A stretch of DNA of 64,000 nucleotides from Cellvibrio sp. PSBB006 (GCF_002162135.1 NZ_CP021382.1:1364001-1428000), one strand, 5' to 3'; positions 18,119 to 26,811 are shown, numbered from the stretch's first letter. Notes: a model not told the origin generated them from the sequence alone. Made by a program: numbers and translations.

Positions 18119-18949
18119 ATGGCCGACAACAAAGGTAAAACCAAAGCCGCTATCCTCCATGAACTGGAGTCCATAAAAGGATTACTGCTGGAAGACGATG
18201 AGATTCCTATTTTGCAGGAAACGATCGCGGACAGCGGAACTGGGGCCAGCCGTCCACTGCCCAAGCGCGACCTGGACGAACTCCACGATGTCTTTCAAGC
18301 CTTGAGCCATAACATCAGGAATGCGTCGGGCAAAATCGGCGCGCATGTCTCGGCGGCACCCGCGACTCGATCCCCCGGTTTACTGGATGCGTTTGTCCAA
18401 CCCACCACCAAAACACCGCCTGTCAAAACTGAACCAGCCGGCACGCAAGGCTCGCTGTTCGCTGAGGGCAGATCAGGTCGACAAAAACCAAATGATGCTG
18501 ATCAGGATTATCTTGATCAGGCAACGGTCGACCTGCTGGATGAATCGCTGGATGATGATCTTTCGACCGGGGAGTTCCAGCCAGAAACGGAGGGGAAAAT
18601 AAAAGATACGGGTTTCAACCAGCCACTCAACTACGCCGTCAGTAAGTCCATTACACCACCACCGCGCCCTGCCCTGGCTAAAGCAAGTGGAGAGAATCCA
18701 TTTTTACCGCAACATATCCGCGCGCGTTTGCACGGCAATAATCCGCCGCCGCTGTTTGACCCTGTCGCCGCTGAGAAGCCGCCAATTACCGCAGCGAGTA
18801 AGACAGCCACCGAACCGGTTATCAGTCGGCAACAATTAATCCGCGATCTCGTTGCAGCGGTACTGCCCCAGGTCGAGCAGGAATTACGCCAACGCCTGCA
18901 AGCGCTGACTGATGAGCAGTTGCAGGATATGCTTGACGACCGGGATTAA
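18119..18949 (+). CDS. Hypothetical acidic protein downstream of holC
   Basis: 276 residues, soluble, with no recognised domain. The N-terminus (KTKAAILHELESIKGLLLEDDEIPIL) and the C-terminus (LIRDLVAAVLPQVEQELRQRLQALTDEQLQDML) look helical; the long middle is acidic and proline-rich and probably unstructured. Its place 40 bases after holC suggests joint expression; pseudomonads also carry an unassigned gene after holC, so a replication-linked role is possible but unproven. Its stop overlaps the convergent transporter gene by 4 bases. Confidence 0.8.
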   Translation: MADNKGKTKAAILHELESIKGLLLEDDEIPILQETIADSGTGASRPLPKRDLDELHDVFQALSHNIRNASGKIGAHVSAAPATRSPGLLDAFVQPTTKTPPVKTEPAGTQGSLFAEGRSGRQKPNDADQDYLDQATVDLLDESLDDDLSTGEFQPETEGKIKDTGFNQPLNYAVSKSITPPPRPALAKASGENPFLPQHIRARLHGNNPPPLFDPVAAEKPPITAASKTATEPVISRQQLIRDLVAAVLPQVEQELRQRLQALTDEQLQDMLDDRD

Positions 18950-20175
18950 GTTGACGAATAGGCACGGGCTGGTTTAACCAGCCCGAAAGCCAGAATTGCC
19001 AGCGCCACCACCACCAGATTAGCCACAAAAACACTTTGATAACCAAAGTAATCTGCCACCAGCCCTACCATCAAACTGCTCAACAGATTCCCCATGTGAG
19101 TCGTGTTGGTGTAAAGCGCGGATGCGCTGCCGGAGCGACCGGGTAGTAATTCCTGGATCACCGATACACCGAGCCCTGCCAGCACGCCGATAAAAATGGC
19201 GTTAAACAATTGCAGAACAAATAGCTGCCACAGAGAATCCGCCAGCACAATTCCACCGTACAGCAAGAGCGCGGCCACACCGGCCAGGCGAATCATCGCA
19301 ATCAAGCTGATACGCGCTGCCAAATGACCCGCCATCAACATAAAAGGCACCTCCAGGAACGCGGTGGTACCCATGATCCAGCCACTCCATTCAGTGTCGA
19401 TATTCAGGTTGTCTTTCAAATGCAGCGGCAAGCTGATCAGGTAGGCATTGTTGGCCCCCCACATCAGTGAAAAAGCCACCAGACAAAAAATTAATGAGCG
19501 CTTGGTGTCTGGTGAAAGCGTCGCCATAGCAGACGAGGCCTTGGCGAGATGGCCTTCAATGTTGGATTCTTCCACGCGATTAAGGCGCGGCAACAGTTTG
19601 ATGCTGATAACACCCACCATGGCAAAAAGGCCTGCTGCAACACCATAGGTTGTGCTGAAACCCAGATAAGACGCCATGATAAACCCCGCTGGCGGGCCAG
19701 CCACCCAGGCAAAGGCAATCTGGGCCCGGACAATGGCATTAAAGAGGGGAATGCGTTCCGGCGAGATATGACGATCAGCGTAGTCAAGGCTGTAAGCCAG
19801 CATTTGTGAAAAAGACACCATCGACAGGCTGAACAGGAATATGGCTGTAGCAGCGACCAACCAATAGTTGCGCGAGAAAGCGAAGATAACACAGGACAAT
19901 GTTCCGACAAAACAAAAGCCCGCCACCAACGGCCGGCGGTCCGCCAGGCTATCGGACCAATGGCCAATCCACTGGTTATAAATAATGCTGGTCAGGGCAA
20001 TGCCCGCGAAAGGAATACCAACCAATAAGGGACGCACGCCAATTTCCTTGGCCAGGAAAACGCTTAAGGTCGGTAAAACCAGTGCGCCAACGACACCAAC
20101 GATAAAAAACAGCAGATAAATCCCCAGCGCAATGGGGCGAAAGAGAGAAGCGATCACAACAGTTCCAGGAGGCAT
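18946..20175 (-). CDS. MFS sugar-efflux transporter, SetA/SetB type
   Basis: 409 residues with twelve predicted TMs. Motifs match the SET family of sugar exporters: GVVGALVLPTLSVFLAKEIGVRP in TM1-2 (E. coli SetA: GVAGALQAPTLSLFLSREVGAQP), SDSLADRR in the first loop, and IVRAQIAFAWVAGPPAGF in TM5. Probable role is proton-driven export of sugars or analogues such as glucosides or lactose; the true substrate is unknown. The ATG at 20175 has no clear ribosome site; the GTG at 20157 is a possible alternative. Confidence 0.88.
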   Translation of the reverse strand: MPPGTVVIASLFRPIALGIYLLFFIVGVVGALVLPTLSVFLAKEIGVRPLLVGIPFAGIALTSIIYNQWIGHWSDSLADRRPLVAGFCFVGTLSCVIFAFSRNYWLVAATAIFLFSLSMVSFSQMLAYSLDYADRHISPERIPLFNAIVRAQIAFAWVAGPPAGFIMASYLGFSTTYGVAAGLFAMVGVISIKLLPRLNRVEESNIEGHLAKASSAMATLSPDTKRSLIFCLVAFSLMWGANNAYLISLPLHLKDNLNIDTEWSGWIMGTTAFLEVPFMLMAGHLAARISLIAMIRLAGVAALLLYGGIVLADSLWQLFVLQLFNAIFIGVLAGLGVSVIQELLPGRSGSASALYTNTTHMGNLLSSLMVGLVADYFGYQSVFVANLVVVALAILAFGLVKPARAYSST

Positions 20176-20341
20176 CAGGGGGAAACAATGACGGCTAGTT
20201 TAGCAGACAAGGTTTTAAAGATTACGTCAATATTTGTGAAGCCAATCGGTTCATATTTTTCTGACACCCAGCCATAAAAAACGGGGAAAAGACGTATATA
20301 TGGCGTACACTTCGGTTGTGTGTATTCTCGAACCAGACCGG

Positions 20342-20698
20342 ATGACTTTTATGCGATGCCTGAGTATTCAAATCAAACCTGATGCCGTTTCTGATTTTAA
20401 TAAAGCTGAATTTTTGCAACGGGTCAGGGCAATGGGCAGGTCGCCCGAGATAGATGACTTTGAGGAAAAAGGTGTTCGCCATCTACACTTTAATTTTTTT
20501 ACTGAACTGCCGGAAACATTGTGGCAAGAAATGCAGGAAAAATTGTATGGCGATGATGCTTTTGGACAGAATCTTCGCAACCTTTCCCTCGTCGCCTGCG
20601 AGGGCGAGATGCACGCAGAGGATTTATTGCTTCATCATTTTGACCCAACAGAAGCATTGGATCGATTCCCGCAAAAACCCTCTGCTCCTTCGCATTAA
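20342..20698 (+). CDS. Conserved hypothetical protein, 118 aa
   Basis: A small acidic soluble protein (MRCLSIQIKPD...FNKAEFLQRVRAMGRSPEIDDFEEKGVRHLHFNFFTELPETLWQEMQEKLYG). No family recognised. The frame is open up to an ATG at 20300; ATGs at 20342 and 20351 are equally plausible and no ribosome site is decisive. Its stop overlaps the stop of the convergent small membrane gene by 3 bases. Confidence 0.6.
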   Translation: MTFMRCLSIQIKPDAVSDFNKAEFLQRVRAMGRSPEIDDFEEKGVRHLHFNFFTELPETLWQEMQEKLYGDDAFGQNLRNLSLVACEGEMHAEDLLLHHFDPTEALDRFPQKPSAPSH

Positions 20699-20844
20699 AC
20701 CGGCGGCTTACCGTTAATTATCCGTACCAGAATGGCGATGATTGCAATCACCAATAAGATATGGATGAAGCCACCCAATGCCGTGGATGTGACCAGACCG
20801 AGCAGCCACAATATAATCAGTACTACCGCAATGGTGTATAACAT
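20695..20844 (-). CDS. lmo0937-like (DUF5670) small membrane protein, 49 aa
   Basis: 49 residues: two hydrophobic helices (about 2-20 and 22-42) with the family pattern MLYTIAVVLIILWLLGLV...GGFIHILLVIAIIAILVRII. AGGAG lies 7 bases before the ATG. Proteins of this type are stress-induced inner-membrane peptides of unknown mechanism. It follows the OmpA-family lipoprotein gene on the same strand after a hairpin and is probably part of the same stress set. Confidence 0.85.
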   Translation of the reverse strand: MLYTIAVVLIILWLLGLVTSTALGGFIHILLVIAIIAILVRIINGKPPV

Positions 20845-20872
20845 GATGGATCTCCTTTCATAACTGCATCAT

Positions 20873-20900
20873 AGGTCGGCGCCTGAACGGCAGCCGACCT
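20873..20900 (-). terminator. Hairpin after OmpA-family lipoprotein gene
   Basis: An 8-bp perfect stem (20873-20880 with 20893-20900) and a 12-base loop, with no U-tract. It could partly stop transcription or stabilise the upstream mRNA before the small membrane gene. Confidence 0.45.
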
Positions 20901-20913
20901 GTCAGCGAGCGGT

Positions 20914-21708
20914 TTATGGGTTTTCGATGATGACTTCTACCCGACGGTTCTGCTGGCGACCACTGGCGGTATCATTGCTAGCCACTGGAAAACCTTCACC
21001 CTTACCTACCGCCGTGATACGAGCTTCATCGACGCCCTGTGCTACCAGGTAGGTCTTGACTGCGTCAGCACGTCGTTGCGACAAGGTCAGATTGTAATCT
21101 TCCGCCCCGGTACTATCCGTATGCCCTTCTACCACGATTTTTCGATCGGGAGATTCGTTAAGCGTGCGAGCGAGACGATCAAAACTGGCTTGAGCGCCGG
21201 CTTTCAACTCTGCCTTATTCGTGGCAAACAGTGTGTCGCCCAAGGTATAGATGGTGCCACGGTCCGTCTGCTGCTGTTTAATATCAGCCAGTTCCTGTTC
21301 GAGTCGCTCGGCACGCATTTCTGCCTGACGTGCTTCACGTGTACGTGCATTCAACTGCACTTGCTTGCGCTGTTCACCCAGCTTTTCAAGTTTATCCTCT
21401 TCAAAGCGAGCTGAGGCCAGCGCACGTGCCGTTTTCACTTTGTTGTCAGCGATATAAACCAAGTGCTCGGTTACCGCTTCGCTTTTTTGCGGTTTCTCCG
21501 CTGCCTGAACCGCACGTTCAGCATCCTGGATGGCGGTCTGCGCCAAATGAGCTAATTGTGGATCTGATTGCAGACTAATTAAATCTTCTCGTACCTGTTT
21601 TACACCGGGATCTTCTTCGGGCGTCGACTGACAAGCCGTTAACACGACACCAGAAAAAAGCAATGCCAACACGCCCGATTTACGCAGTGTTTTTTGTAAG
21701 ATAGTCAT
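20914..21708 (-). CDS. OmpA-family lipoprotein with DUF4398 segment
   Basis: 264 residues from the ATG at 21708 (GGGAGA 8 bases upstream); the open frame reaches 21831 but the extension lies inside the upstream gene. The signal peptide ends in a VVLTAC lipobox. A DUF4398-like helical region (about 35-80) leads to a coiled coil, then the C-terminal OmpA peptidoglycan-binding domain (about 155-264) with GHTDSTGAEDYNLTLSQRRADAVKTYL and the NRRVEVII end. It probably tethers the outer membrane to the cell wall. Second gene after another DUF4398 lipoprotein. Confidence 0.92.
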   Translation of the reverse strand: MTILQKTLRKSGVLALLFSGVVLTACQSTPEEDPGVKQVREDLISLQSDPQLAHLAQTAIQDAERAVQAAEKPQKSEAVTEHLVYIADNKVKTARALASARFEEDKLEKLGEQRKQVQLNARTREARQAEMRAERLEQELADIKQQQTDRGTIYTLGDTLFATNKAELKAGAQASFDRLARTLNESPDRKIVVEGHTDSTGAEDYNLTLSQRRADAVKTYLVAQGVDEARITAVGKGEGFPVASNDTASGRQQNRRVEVIIENP

Positions 21709-21721
21709 ATTTGCATCTCCC

Positions 21722-22138
21722 TTATTGATCACGCTGGATTTCTTGCTGCAACATATCGATCGTGCCTTGCATTTCCTTGTTAACTTCTTTGGCACGTTCT
21801 TCCTGAGCTTTAGCTGTTGCCAACTCTGCATCGCTTATGGACTGCTCTGCCATCATGCGCGCACGCATGGCAGCATCATTATCCTTTTCAGTGGCAGCCT
21901 CCTGCATCAAATTGCGCGCCTTGACCAATTTTTCTCTCGCTGCACGCAAGTTAGTCGATGCATAATCCGCGACACGCGCTTCCTCCGCGCGATTAATCGC
22001 CGCTTCTGCACGCTCAATCTCAGCAGTGGGTAGTTGGGGTGCCGATGCGCAGGCCGATATACCCAGAATCATGGCAACAGCAGGCACAAGAAAAAATCCC
22101 GGCAATTTTCCGCGTTCTTTTTTGGTGGAGATGTGCAT
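21722..22138 (-). CDS. DUF4398 lipoprotein
   Basis: 138 residues. The basic N-terminus, hydrophobic stretch and ILGISAC lipobox give a lipoprotein; the rest is one long amphipathic helix (about 40-135, rich in A, E, K, R) with the DUF4398 pattern AINRAEEARVADYASTNLRAAREKLVKA. Such pairs of DUF4398 and DUF4398-OmpA lipoproteins are common in proteobacteria and thought to act at the cell wall. Ends 13 bases before the next gene, so they form an operon. Confidence 0.88.
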   Translation of the reverse strand: MHISTKKERGKLPGFFLVPAVAMILGISACASAPQLPTAEIERAEAAINRAEEARVADYASTNLRAAREKLVKARNLMQEAATEKDNDAAMRARMMAEQSISDAELATAKAQEERAKEVNKEMQGTIDMLQQEIQRDQ

Positions 22139-22697
22139 AATTTTTCCTTCCTTTTGTTTTGAGTAATCGAATGATTATCATGAACACATTTTTTTGATCC
22201 GATTTGATATGACATGTTCATCATCCGCTTCGAACAAACCCATGGTCTGTGTGCTATCAAACAAAGAATTTTTTAGGGCATTTCTAAACAAAAATATTTC
22301 AATAACAATAAACTTTATCAATGAATAGCATCTAATCCAGAAGGAGCTAAGGTTGCTCCAGGTTGGCGCTATGAATAATCATCTACGCTCTAAAATAGCA
22401 ACGAAGGGTGATGTCAAAGATAGTTAATCAAGGCATTGATTTTTGCCGCATCGCCCGCATAGTTAATGTCATCTGTCCCATATGCCATTGGCATATTGTT
22501 ATTATGATCAACAGCAATAAACGAGATTTTCCTCATATCCAATTTGCTGAGTATGGAATAGAGCTAAATGAGAACTAAATGACAGTAGCGTGAACGCTTA
22601 GGCGACAAAACACCCCTGCGCATAAAATGGCAAAAAAGTTTTTGATGTACAGCAAACCGTTTGTTTTTATTTTTAACTCACTAAAAGGATGACCGCT
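22139..22697. other. Divergent intergenic region, lipoprotein operon / DUF883 operon
   Basis: About 560 A/T-rich bases without a gene. A small palindrome GGAGC-N7-GCTCC at 22342-22358 has GG and GC ten bases apart on both strands, a weak sigma-54-like arrangement (TGGAGC-N5-TAGCT on the minus strand). No strong promoter is seen on the strand of the DUF883 operon. Confidence 0.5.
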
Positions 22698-23120
22698 ATG
22701 ACTACTTCAGATACCACACCTACCTCCCCCAATGGCAATGGCGCAGCCCGCTCTGCTGAAAAACTGGCCGAGCGCTCCAAAACGTCTGCCAATAACCTGG
22801 TCGACGCTGCCATGAGCGCCGGCGATGAACTCGGCTCAGCAGCAAGAACCGAGTTCAACAACATCATGGCTGATCTGCAGGAATTGGTCGCACGCGCAGG
22901 AAAACTATCGGGCCAGGAATTAGCCGCTATTCGTTTGCAGATTGCAGAAAAGTTGAGTGTTGCTAAAGACAAGCTGCATCATTTATCAGAAGATGCCTCA
23001 GAGGCCGCTCACAAAGGCGTCGACAACACCGAAAAGCTGATAAAAGACCATCCGTTTCAATCCGTCGGTATTGCCGCGTTGGCCGGGTTGGTACTGGGCG
23101 CCCTGATCAGTCGCCGTTAA
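22698..23120 (+). CDS. DUF883 (ElaB/YqjD-type) inner-membrane protein
   Basis: 140 residues. A long helical cytoplasmic part (20-110) ends in the family motif ...VDNTEKLIKDHPFQSVGIAALAGLVLGALISRR, a single glycine-rich C-terminal TM anchor. E. coli relatives bind ribosomes in stationary phase and sit at the membrane. The ATG at 22698 is chosen over the one at 22689 because AGGA is 9 bases upstream of it and would touch the other. First of three genes ordered like E. coli yqjD-yqjE-yqjK. Confidence 0.92.
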   Translation: MTTSDTTPTSPNGNGAARSAEKLAERSKTSANNLVDAAMSAGDELGSAARTEFNNIMADLQELVARAGKLSGQELAAIRLQIAEKLSVAKDKLHHLSEDASEAAHKGVDNTEKLIKDHPFQSVGIAALAGLVLGALISRR

Positions 23121-23162
23121 TATCTGCTTTTTTCCAAATTTTTACCCATATGGGATAGAACA

Positions 23163-23528
23163 ATGATTACAGGACTTCGCAACCTCAAAGCCAACGTCGC
23201 TATCCTGCTAGATCGCGTTGAGCTTTACAGTAAATTGGTAGCAGCTGAGACAAAGATCGAGACCTCACTGGTCATTCGCCGTCTCATATGGGTAGGAATC
23301 GGAGCGTTGTTTGCTTTTTTTGCGTTAGCCATGATTCATACGGCTATATTAGCTTTTTTTTGGCATACCGAGTTTCGCGTATGGGCGGTTGTGGGGGTCC
23401 TGCTGGTCGATGTTCTGATAGCTGGTATCGCTATTTATACAGCAAGCCGTCCATCCAAAGAGGAAGCCTTTGCTGTAACCAAACATCATTTGGCTGAAGA
23501 TATAAAATTTCTCAAGGAATCCCTATGA
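23163..23528 (+). CDS. YqjE / phage-holin-family III (DUF1469) membrane protein
   Basis: 121 residues: an N-terminal amphipathic helix (ILLDRVELYSKLVAAETKIE), two TMs (about 43-67 and 74-93), and a charged C-terminus. The family is related to holins by fold only; E. coli YqjE is a stress-induced envelope protein. Its stop overlaps the next start by 4 bases, so translation is coupled. Confidence 0.88.
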   Translation: MITGLRNLKANVAILLDRVELYSKLVAAETKIETSLVIRRLIWVGIGALFAFFALAMIHTAILAFFWHTEFRVWAVVGVLLVDVLIAGIAIYTASRPSKEEAFAVTKHHLAEDIKFLKESL

Positions 23529-23881
23529 CCGACGTCAAAGACCAGGAGCATCTGCGCGATACGATCAGCAGTGTGCTGGAAATATCCCGCGCCTCATGGA
23601 AGTTGAAAAACAACCAGGAAGCCTATGAAGAGGAGATAAACGAGGGTGATTTTCCGCGCAGTATGTTGCTGAGAACCCTTACTCGACATCCATTGGCTTC
23701 AGCAGCAACTGCCGCAGCGCTCTGGTATGTAGGGCCAGCGCGGTTTGGCGCTATGGCGGTAGCCGGAATCAGCTTGTTCATGCGTCACCGAATGTCAATT
23801 CTACCCTTGGCAGAACAGCTGATGACGTCCAGTATTCTTAAACCCAGGAAAAAGCCCACTCAAGCGTCTGAGCCGGATTAA
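23525..23881 (+). CDS. Hypothetical protein in yqjK position
   Basis: 118 residues. A charged helical N-terminus (1-50), a hydrophobic stretch (about 58-88, LASAATAAALWYVGPARFGAMAVAGISLFM), and a basic tail. The place after YqjE corresponds to yqjK, with no clear similarity seen beyond size and layout. Membrane-associated, function unknown. Confidence 0.75.
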   Translation: MTDVKDQEHLRDTISSVLEISRASWKLKNNQEAYEEEINEGDFPRSMLLRTLTRHPLASAATAAALWYVGPARFGAMAVAGISLFMRHRMSILPLAEQLMTSSILKPRKKPTQASEPD

Positions 23882-23929
23882 TCACTTCTTTCTTTCACTT
23901 TCCTTTGAACTCCCCAAGCAAAATTAGTC

Positions 23930-23961
23930 CATGCAGGCACAGGAACTACCTGGCCTGCATG
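23930..23961. terminator. Bidirectional hairpin between convergent operons
   Basis: A 9-bp outer stem (23930-23938 with 23953-23961) continues, past one bulged base, into a 4-bp inner stem. Read leftwards it is followed by a T-rich stretch (CTAATTTTGC), so it mainly ends the DUF3096 transcript, and it also lies 49 bases past the plus-strand operon. Confidence 0.65.
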
Positions 23962-23980
23962 ACACAGATGCGTTTTACAG

Positions 23981-24130
23981 CTACAGCAAATTCAGATCAC
24001 CAAGAACACCAATGACGCCAATAACAATCAGATAAACGGCAACAATGTAGTTCAGCAGTTTAGGCATCAGCAATATCAGAATACCAGCGATGAGAGAAAT
24101 CAGGGGAGCAAGTGTTAAGGTCGTATCCAT
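23981..24130 (-). CDS. DUF3096 small membrane protein, 49 aa
   Basis: 49 residues, almost entirely hydrophobic: two helices separated by PKLLN (LTLAPLISLIAGILILLMPKLLNYIVAVYLIVIGVIGVLG, read in pieces), the DUF3096 pattern. GAGG lies 8 bases before the ATG. Another of the stress-associated mini membrane proteins clustered here; mechanism unknown. Confidence 0.85.
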   Translation of the reverse strand: MDTTLTLAPLISLIAGILILLMPKLLNYIVAVYLIVIGVIGVLGDLNLL

Positions 24131-24311
24131 GGTTATTTCCTCTTTTGTTCGTCAGATGTCCACAGCAAATCCAGCTTATCCATTAAATTAATTACTATCC
24201 GTCTGGCAGCTAACATTCCTTTTTGTACAGGTTGCGCGGTTTTGGACGCGATACACGGCGCAAATACTGGTAAAATGTGCCTCCTTTATCTCAACAGAGC
24301 CCCACGCCCGC

Positions 24312-25250
24312 ATGTCGATGATTAACTGGTTTCCCGGACATATGCATAAAGCCCGCAAAGATATCGCGGAGGTTATGCCATTAGTGGACGTCATTATTGA
24401 AGTACTGGATGCGCGTATTCCTTTCTCCAGTGAAAACCCACTGGTGCCCGAACTGCGCGGCGAAACGCCATGCATTAAATTGTTGAACAAAGCCGATCTC
24501 GCCGATCCCGCTATTACTGCGCGCTGGGTTGAACAAATGGAACTGGAACGTGGCATTACCGCATTACCGGTCACCCAGCAATCCCCCGAAAAAATCCGCC
24601 AGTTGTTAACGCTATGTGAAACGCTTTTACCGCACAGAAATCTGGAAATTCGCGGTGTGCGCGCCATGATTATGGGTATACCGAATGTGGGTAAATCGAC
24701 GATCATTAATACGTTGGCCAGTCGCACTATCGCCAAAACCGGCAATGAAGCGGGGGTCACCAAGGCGCAGCAACAAATTAAACTACCCAACAATATGCTG
24801 CTAACCGATACTCCCGGATTTTTGTGGCCCAAACTCAGTCCACCGTCATGCGGCTACCGCCTGGCCGTTACCGGGGCTATTAAGGATACGGTTTTCGATT
24901 ATGCGGATATTGCCTTGTTTGCCGCAGATTACCTGCTAAAGGCGTACCCGGAGTCATTGCAGGAACGTTATAAAATTCAGGACCTGCCCGAAACGGACAT
25001 CGAGCTATTGGAAGCGATTGGCGTGCAGCGAGGGTGCATTCGCAAAGGTGGCGGCGTTGAACTACAGAAAGTCTCGGCTTTATTGATCAATGAATTACGC
25101 GCAGGGCTATTGGGGCCTATAAGCCTAGAGACGCCGGAGATGACCACCGCCGAAGAAGAAGCTGCAAAAATTGACGAAGCTCAAAAAGCCAAGGCAAAAG
25201 AGCAGCAGGAAAAGTTAAGACAGCAGAAAGCCAGAAAGCGTTATCGGTAG
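24312..25250 (+). CDS. YlqF/RbgA-family ribosome-assembly GTPase
   Basis: 312 residues with the circularly permuted GTPase order: G4 NKADLAD (about 58), then G1 GIPNVGKSTIIN (about 121), G3 DTPGFLWP (about 165), and the N-terminal WFPGHMHKA signature. YlqF-type GTPases help assemble the large ribosomal subunit. The C-terminus is a basic, coiled, possibly rRNA-binding tail (AKAKEQQEKLRQQKARKRYR). A strong terminator follows. Confidence 0.93.
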   Translation: MSMINWFPGHMHKARKDIAEVMPLVDVIIEVLDARIPFSSENPLVPELRGETPCIKLLNKADLADPAITARWVEQMELERGITALPVTQQSPEKIRQLLTLCETLLPHRNLEIRGVRAMIMGIPNVGKSTIINTLASRTIAKTGNEAGVTKAQQQIKLPNNMLLTDTPGFLWPKLSPPSCGYRLAVTGAIKDTVFDYADIALFAADYLLKAYPESLQERYKIQDLPETDIELLEAIGVQRGCIRKGGGVELQKVSALLINELRAGLLGPISLETPEMTTAEEEAAKIDEAQKAKAKEQQEKLRQQKARKRYR

Positions 25251-25255
25251 ACCAT

Positions 25256-25296
25256 AAAGTAAAGCCCGCTTATCAATAACCGGGCTTTTACTTTTC
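25256..25296 (+). terminator. Terminator after YlqF-type GTPase
   Basis: AGTAAAGCCCG (25258-25268) pairs with 25281-25293 with one bulge, followed by a T-rich CTTTTCTC. Confidence 0.85.
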
Positions 25297-25366
25297 TCGC
25301 ATCCTTTCGAACCACACATTCCTGATGTTACCTATTACTTATGTATCCCTACCTGCACCTGACTCG

Positions 25367-25657
25367 TTAGTCACGGCGAAACAAAGCTGCTGCCAGTGCA
25401 CCTACAGCAAATGCAATACCCGCTACCAGCAAAGGATTTTTGCGGCTGGTGACTTTTATATACTGCATGGACTTTTTGGCTTGAACACGGGCTTTTTCCT
25501 GGGAATCAGATAAGCGCTGCGCCGTTTCCGCTGCTACATGACGTAACTTTTCTTCAGTACCGGAAAGCTTTGAGGCGATAACGCCAACAGCTTCATGGGC
25601 TGCGCCACTGGCTTTCTTAACGGTAGGGTCATTTTCAATTTGCGCTATCTTGGACAT
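25367..25657 (-). CDS. DUF883-type membrane-anchored helical protein
   Basis: 96 residues from the ATG at 25657, with GGAGG 5 bases upstream; the ATG at 25669 overlaps that ribosome site and is rejected. Helical cytoplasmic region (1-70, with SQEKARVQAKKS repeats) and a C-terminal anchor NPLLVAGIAFAVGALAAALFRRD. A second, shorter relative of the protein at 22698. Last gene of a probable operon with DUF1328 and the barrel gene. Confidence 0.88.
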   Translation of the reverse strand: MSKIAQIENDPTVKKASGAAHEAVGVIASKLSGTEEKLRHVAAETAQRLSDSQEKARVQAKKSMQYIKVTSRKNPLLVAGIAFAVGALAAALFRRD

Positions 25658-25708
25658 AAAAACCTCCAACGATTTAATTACACAGTGAATGGCTATACAA
25701 ATGGTTTA

Positions 25709-25885
25709 TCACCGATGTCCGGGTCTTTTGGATAAAAGCCCCATGATGATGGAAACCAGCAACATAACCAAAAAGATGAAAAACAGAATTTTTGCGATAC
25801 CCGCCATGCTTGCTGCAATTCCGCCAAAGCCGAATAACGCTGCAACAATTGCGAGAATAAAAAATATTACACTCCAACCTAACAT
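25709..25885 (-). CDS. DUF1328 (YtjA-type) small membrane protein, 58 aa
   Basis: 58 residues, the family length. [24 protein letters not shown] is the characteristic start; the second helix (about 31-50) ends in GLLSKRP. AGGAGG precedes the ATG by 9 bases. Members are induced by envelope or osmotic stress in several proteobacteria; mechanism unknown. It lies between the barrel gene and the short DUF883 gene on the same strand. Confidence 0.92.
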   Translation of the reverse strand: MLGWSVIFFILAIVAALFGFGGIAASMAGIAKILFFIFLVMLLVSIIMGLLSKRPGHR

Positions 25886-25916
25886 AGCGTTCCCCTCCTC
25901 TTAAAGATTTAACACT

Positions 25917-25944
25917 GGAAAGAACACGACCCTGTGTTCTTTCC
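25917..25944 (-). terminator. Intergenic hairpin within the barrel operon
   Basis: An 11-bp perfect stem (25917-25927 with 25934-25944) and a 6-base loop, without a U-tract. It sits between the barrel stop and the DUF1328 start and could attenuate transcription or protect the upstream mRNA, giving more barrel protein than downstream product. Confidence 0.55.
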
Positions 25945-25965
25945 CGCTAACACATGAGCAACCTG

Positions 25966-26562
25966 TTAGAAAGTAAATTGCAAGTTTACACTTGCAAAAT
26001 CTACATCCATGTCAATATCGTTGGGTTGCAACACATCAATTTCATCACGTGAAATTTCAAAGTTAAAACGCTCATACTCAATCTTCAGGTCCAGATTTTC
26101 TGCCAGACGAATCTTTGTACCCACGCCCCAGAAAGTTTCCTCTCCATCATAATCGTCTGATACATCAATAGGACCTGCTTCGAGACGCGCATCGCCGTCC
26201 CACCACATTTGCCCACCTTTGGCATACACAGAAAATGCCTGGCTGATGGGTGCTTCCAGAATCAAGCCTAGCGTGGCACCTTTTGGATCAAAACTCAGCT
26301 CGTCATTGCCTGCTTCATCGAAATCGATGTACGCACCTTCCAAGCCAATAAATTCGTTAAATTTGACAACCGCAAAGGCTTTTTTAGCTGCCTCATCCTC
26401 GTCGAAATCGCCATCCTTTAGCTTTGTCATACCGTAACCGGCACCGATAGAAAATTCCGGATTAAACCGCCATCCATCGTCGGTTTCATAGCTGGAAGTT
26501 TGCGCGACGGCAAGGGATGAACAAAGAGCCAAAGACAACAGAGCAGAAGTTTTGTAGATCAT
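25966..26562 (-). CDS. OmpA-like beta-barrel outer-membrane protein
   Basis: 198 residues from the ATG at 26562 (AAGGAGA 8 bases upstream). The Sec signal peptide ends near LAVAQT. Alternating strands (FSIGAGYGMTKL, AFAVVKFNEFIGLEGAYIDF, FSVYAKGGQMWW, FWGVGTKIRLAENLDLKIEYERFNF) and a terminal Phe (ASVNLQFTF) give an eight-stranded OmpA/OmpW-type barrel with acidic loops. Transcribed from the sigma-54 promoter at 26603. Confidence 0.88.
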   Translation of the reverse strand: MIYKTSALLSLALCSSLAVAQTSSYETDDGWRFNPEFSIGAGYGMTKLKDGDFDEDEAAKKAFAVVKFNEFIGLEGAYIDFDEAGNDELSFDPKGATLGLILEAPISQAFSVYAKGGQMWWDGDARLEAGPIDVSDDYDGEETFWGVGTKIRLAENLDLKIEYERFNFEISRDEIDVLQPNDIDMDVDFASVNLQFTF

Positions 26563-26602
26563 TGTGGATTCTCCTTTATCTATAAATTTCAAAATAGATA
26601 AG

Positions 26603-26618
26603 AGCAAAGCCTGTGCCA
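26603..26618 (-). promoter_or_regulatory. Sigma-54 promoter of the barrel operon
   Basis: On the minus strand TGGCAC-AGGCT-TTGCT, a perfect match to the -24/-12 consensus TGGCAC-N5-TTGCW with the invariant GG and GC ten bases apart. The start of transcription would be near 26592, about 30 bases before the barrel ATG. A sigma-54 activator gene lies 730 bases away. Confidence 0.9.
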
Positions 26619-26780
26619 ACAGCAGAATATTTATGAAAACATATACATTTCTTACTAATAATGAACAAAACGATGAAAAAACGTGCGAAGCAGGTAAGCA
26701 GGCTCAACCGAAACAGAACGTTTATTACAATCTCTGGTATTTTTTACAGATACTTTTTATTTTTTATGACCCAAAAACAA

Positions 26781-26811
26781 ATTCGGCCAAGAGAATTTCT
26801 CTTGGCCGAAT
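26781..26811 (-). terminator. Terminator after mini-lipoprotein gene
   Basis: A 14-bp perfect stem (26781-26794 with 26798-26811) and a 3-base loop. Leftwards it is followed by TTGTTTTTGGG, which gives a strong terminator for the minus-strand lipoprotein gene. Confidence 0.9.

Noticed and set aside
22342..22358. Sigma-54-like GG-N10-GC in the palindrome GGAGC-N7-GCTCC
   Set aside because: Spacing is right on both strands but the flanking bases match the consensus poorly and the symmetry explains the coincidence.
22433..22446. Sigma-54-like AGGCAT...TTGC upstream of the DUF883 operon
   Set aside because: GG and GC are 11 bases apart instead of 10, which is not tolerated by sigma-54.
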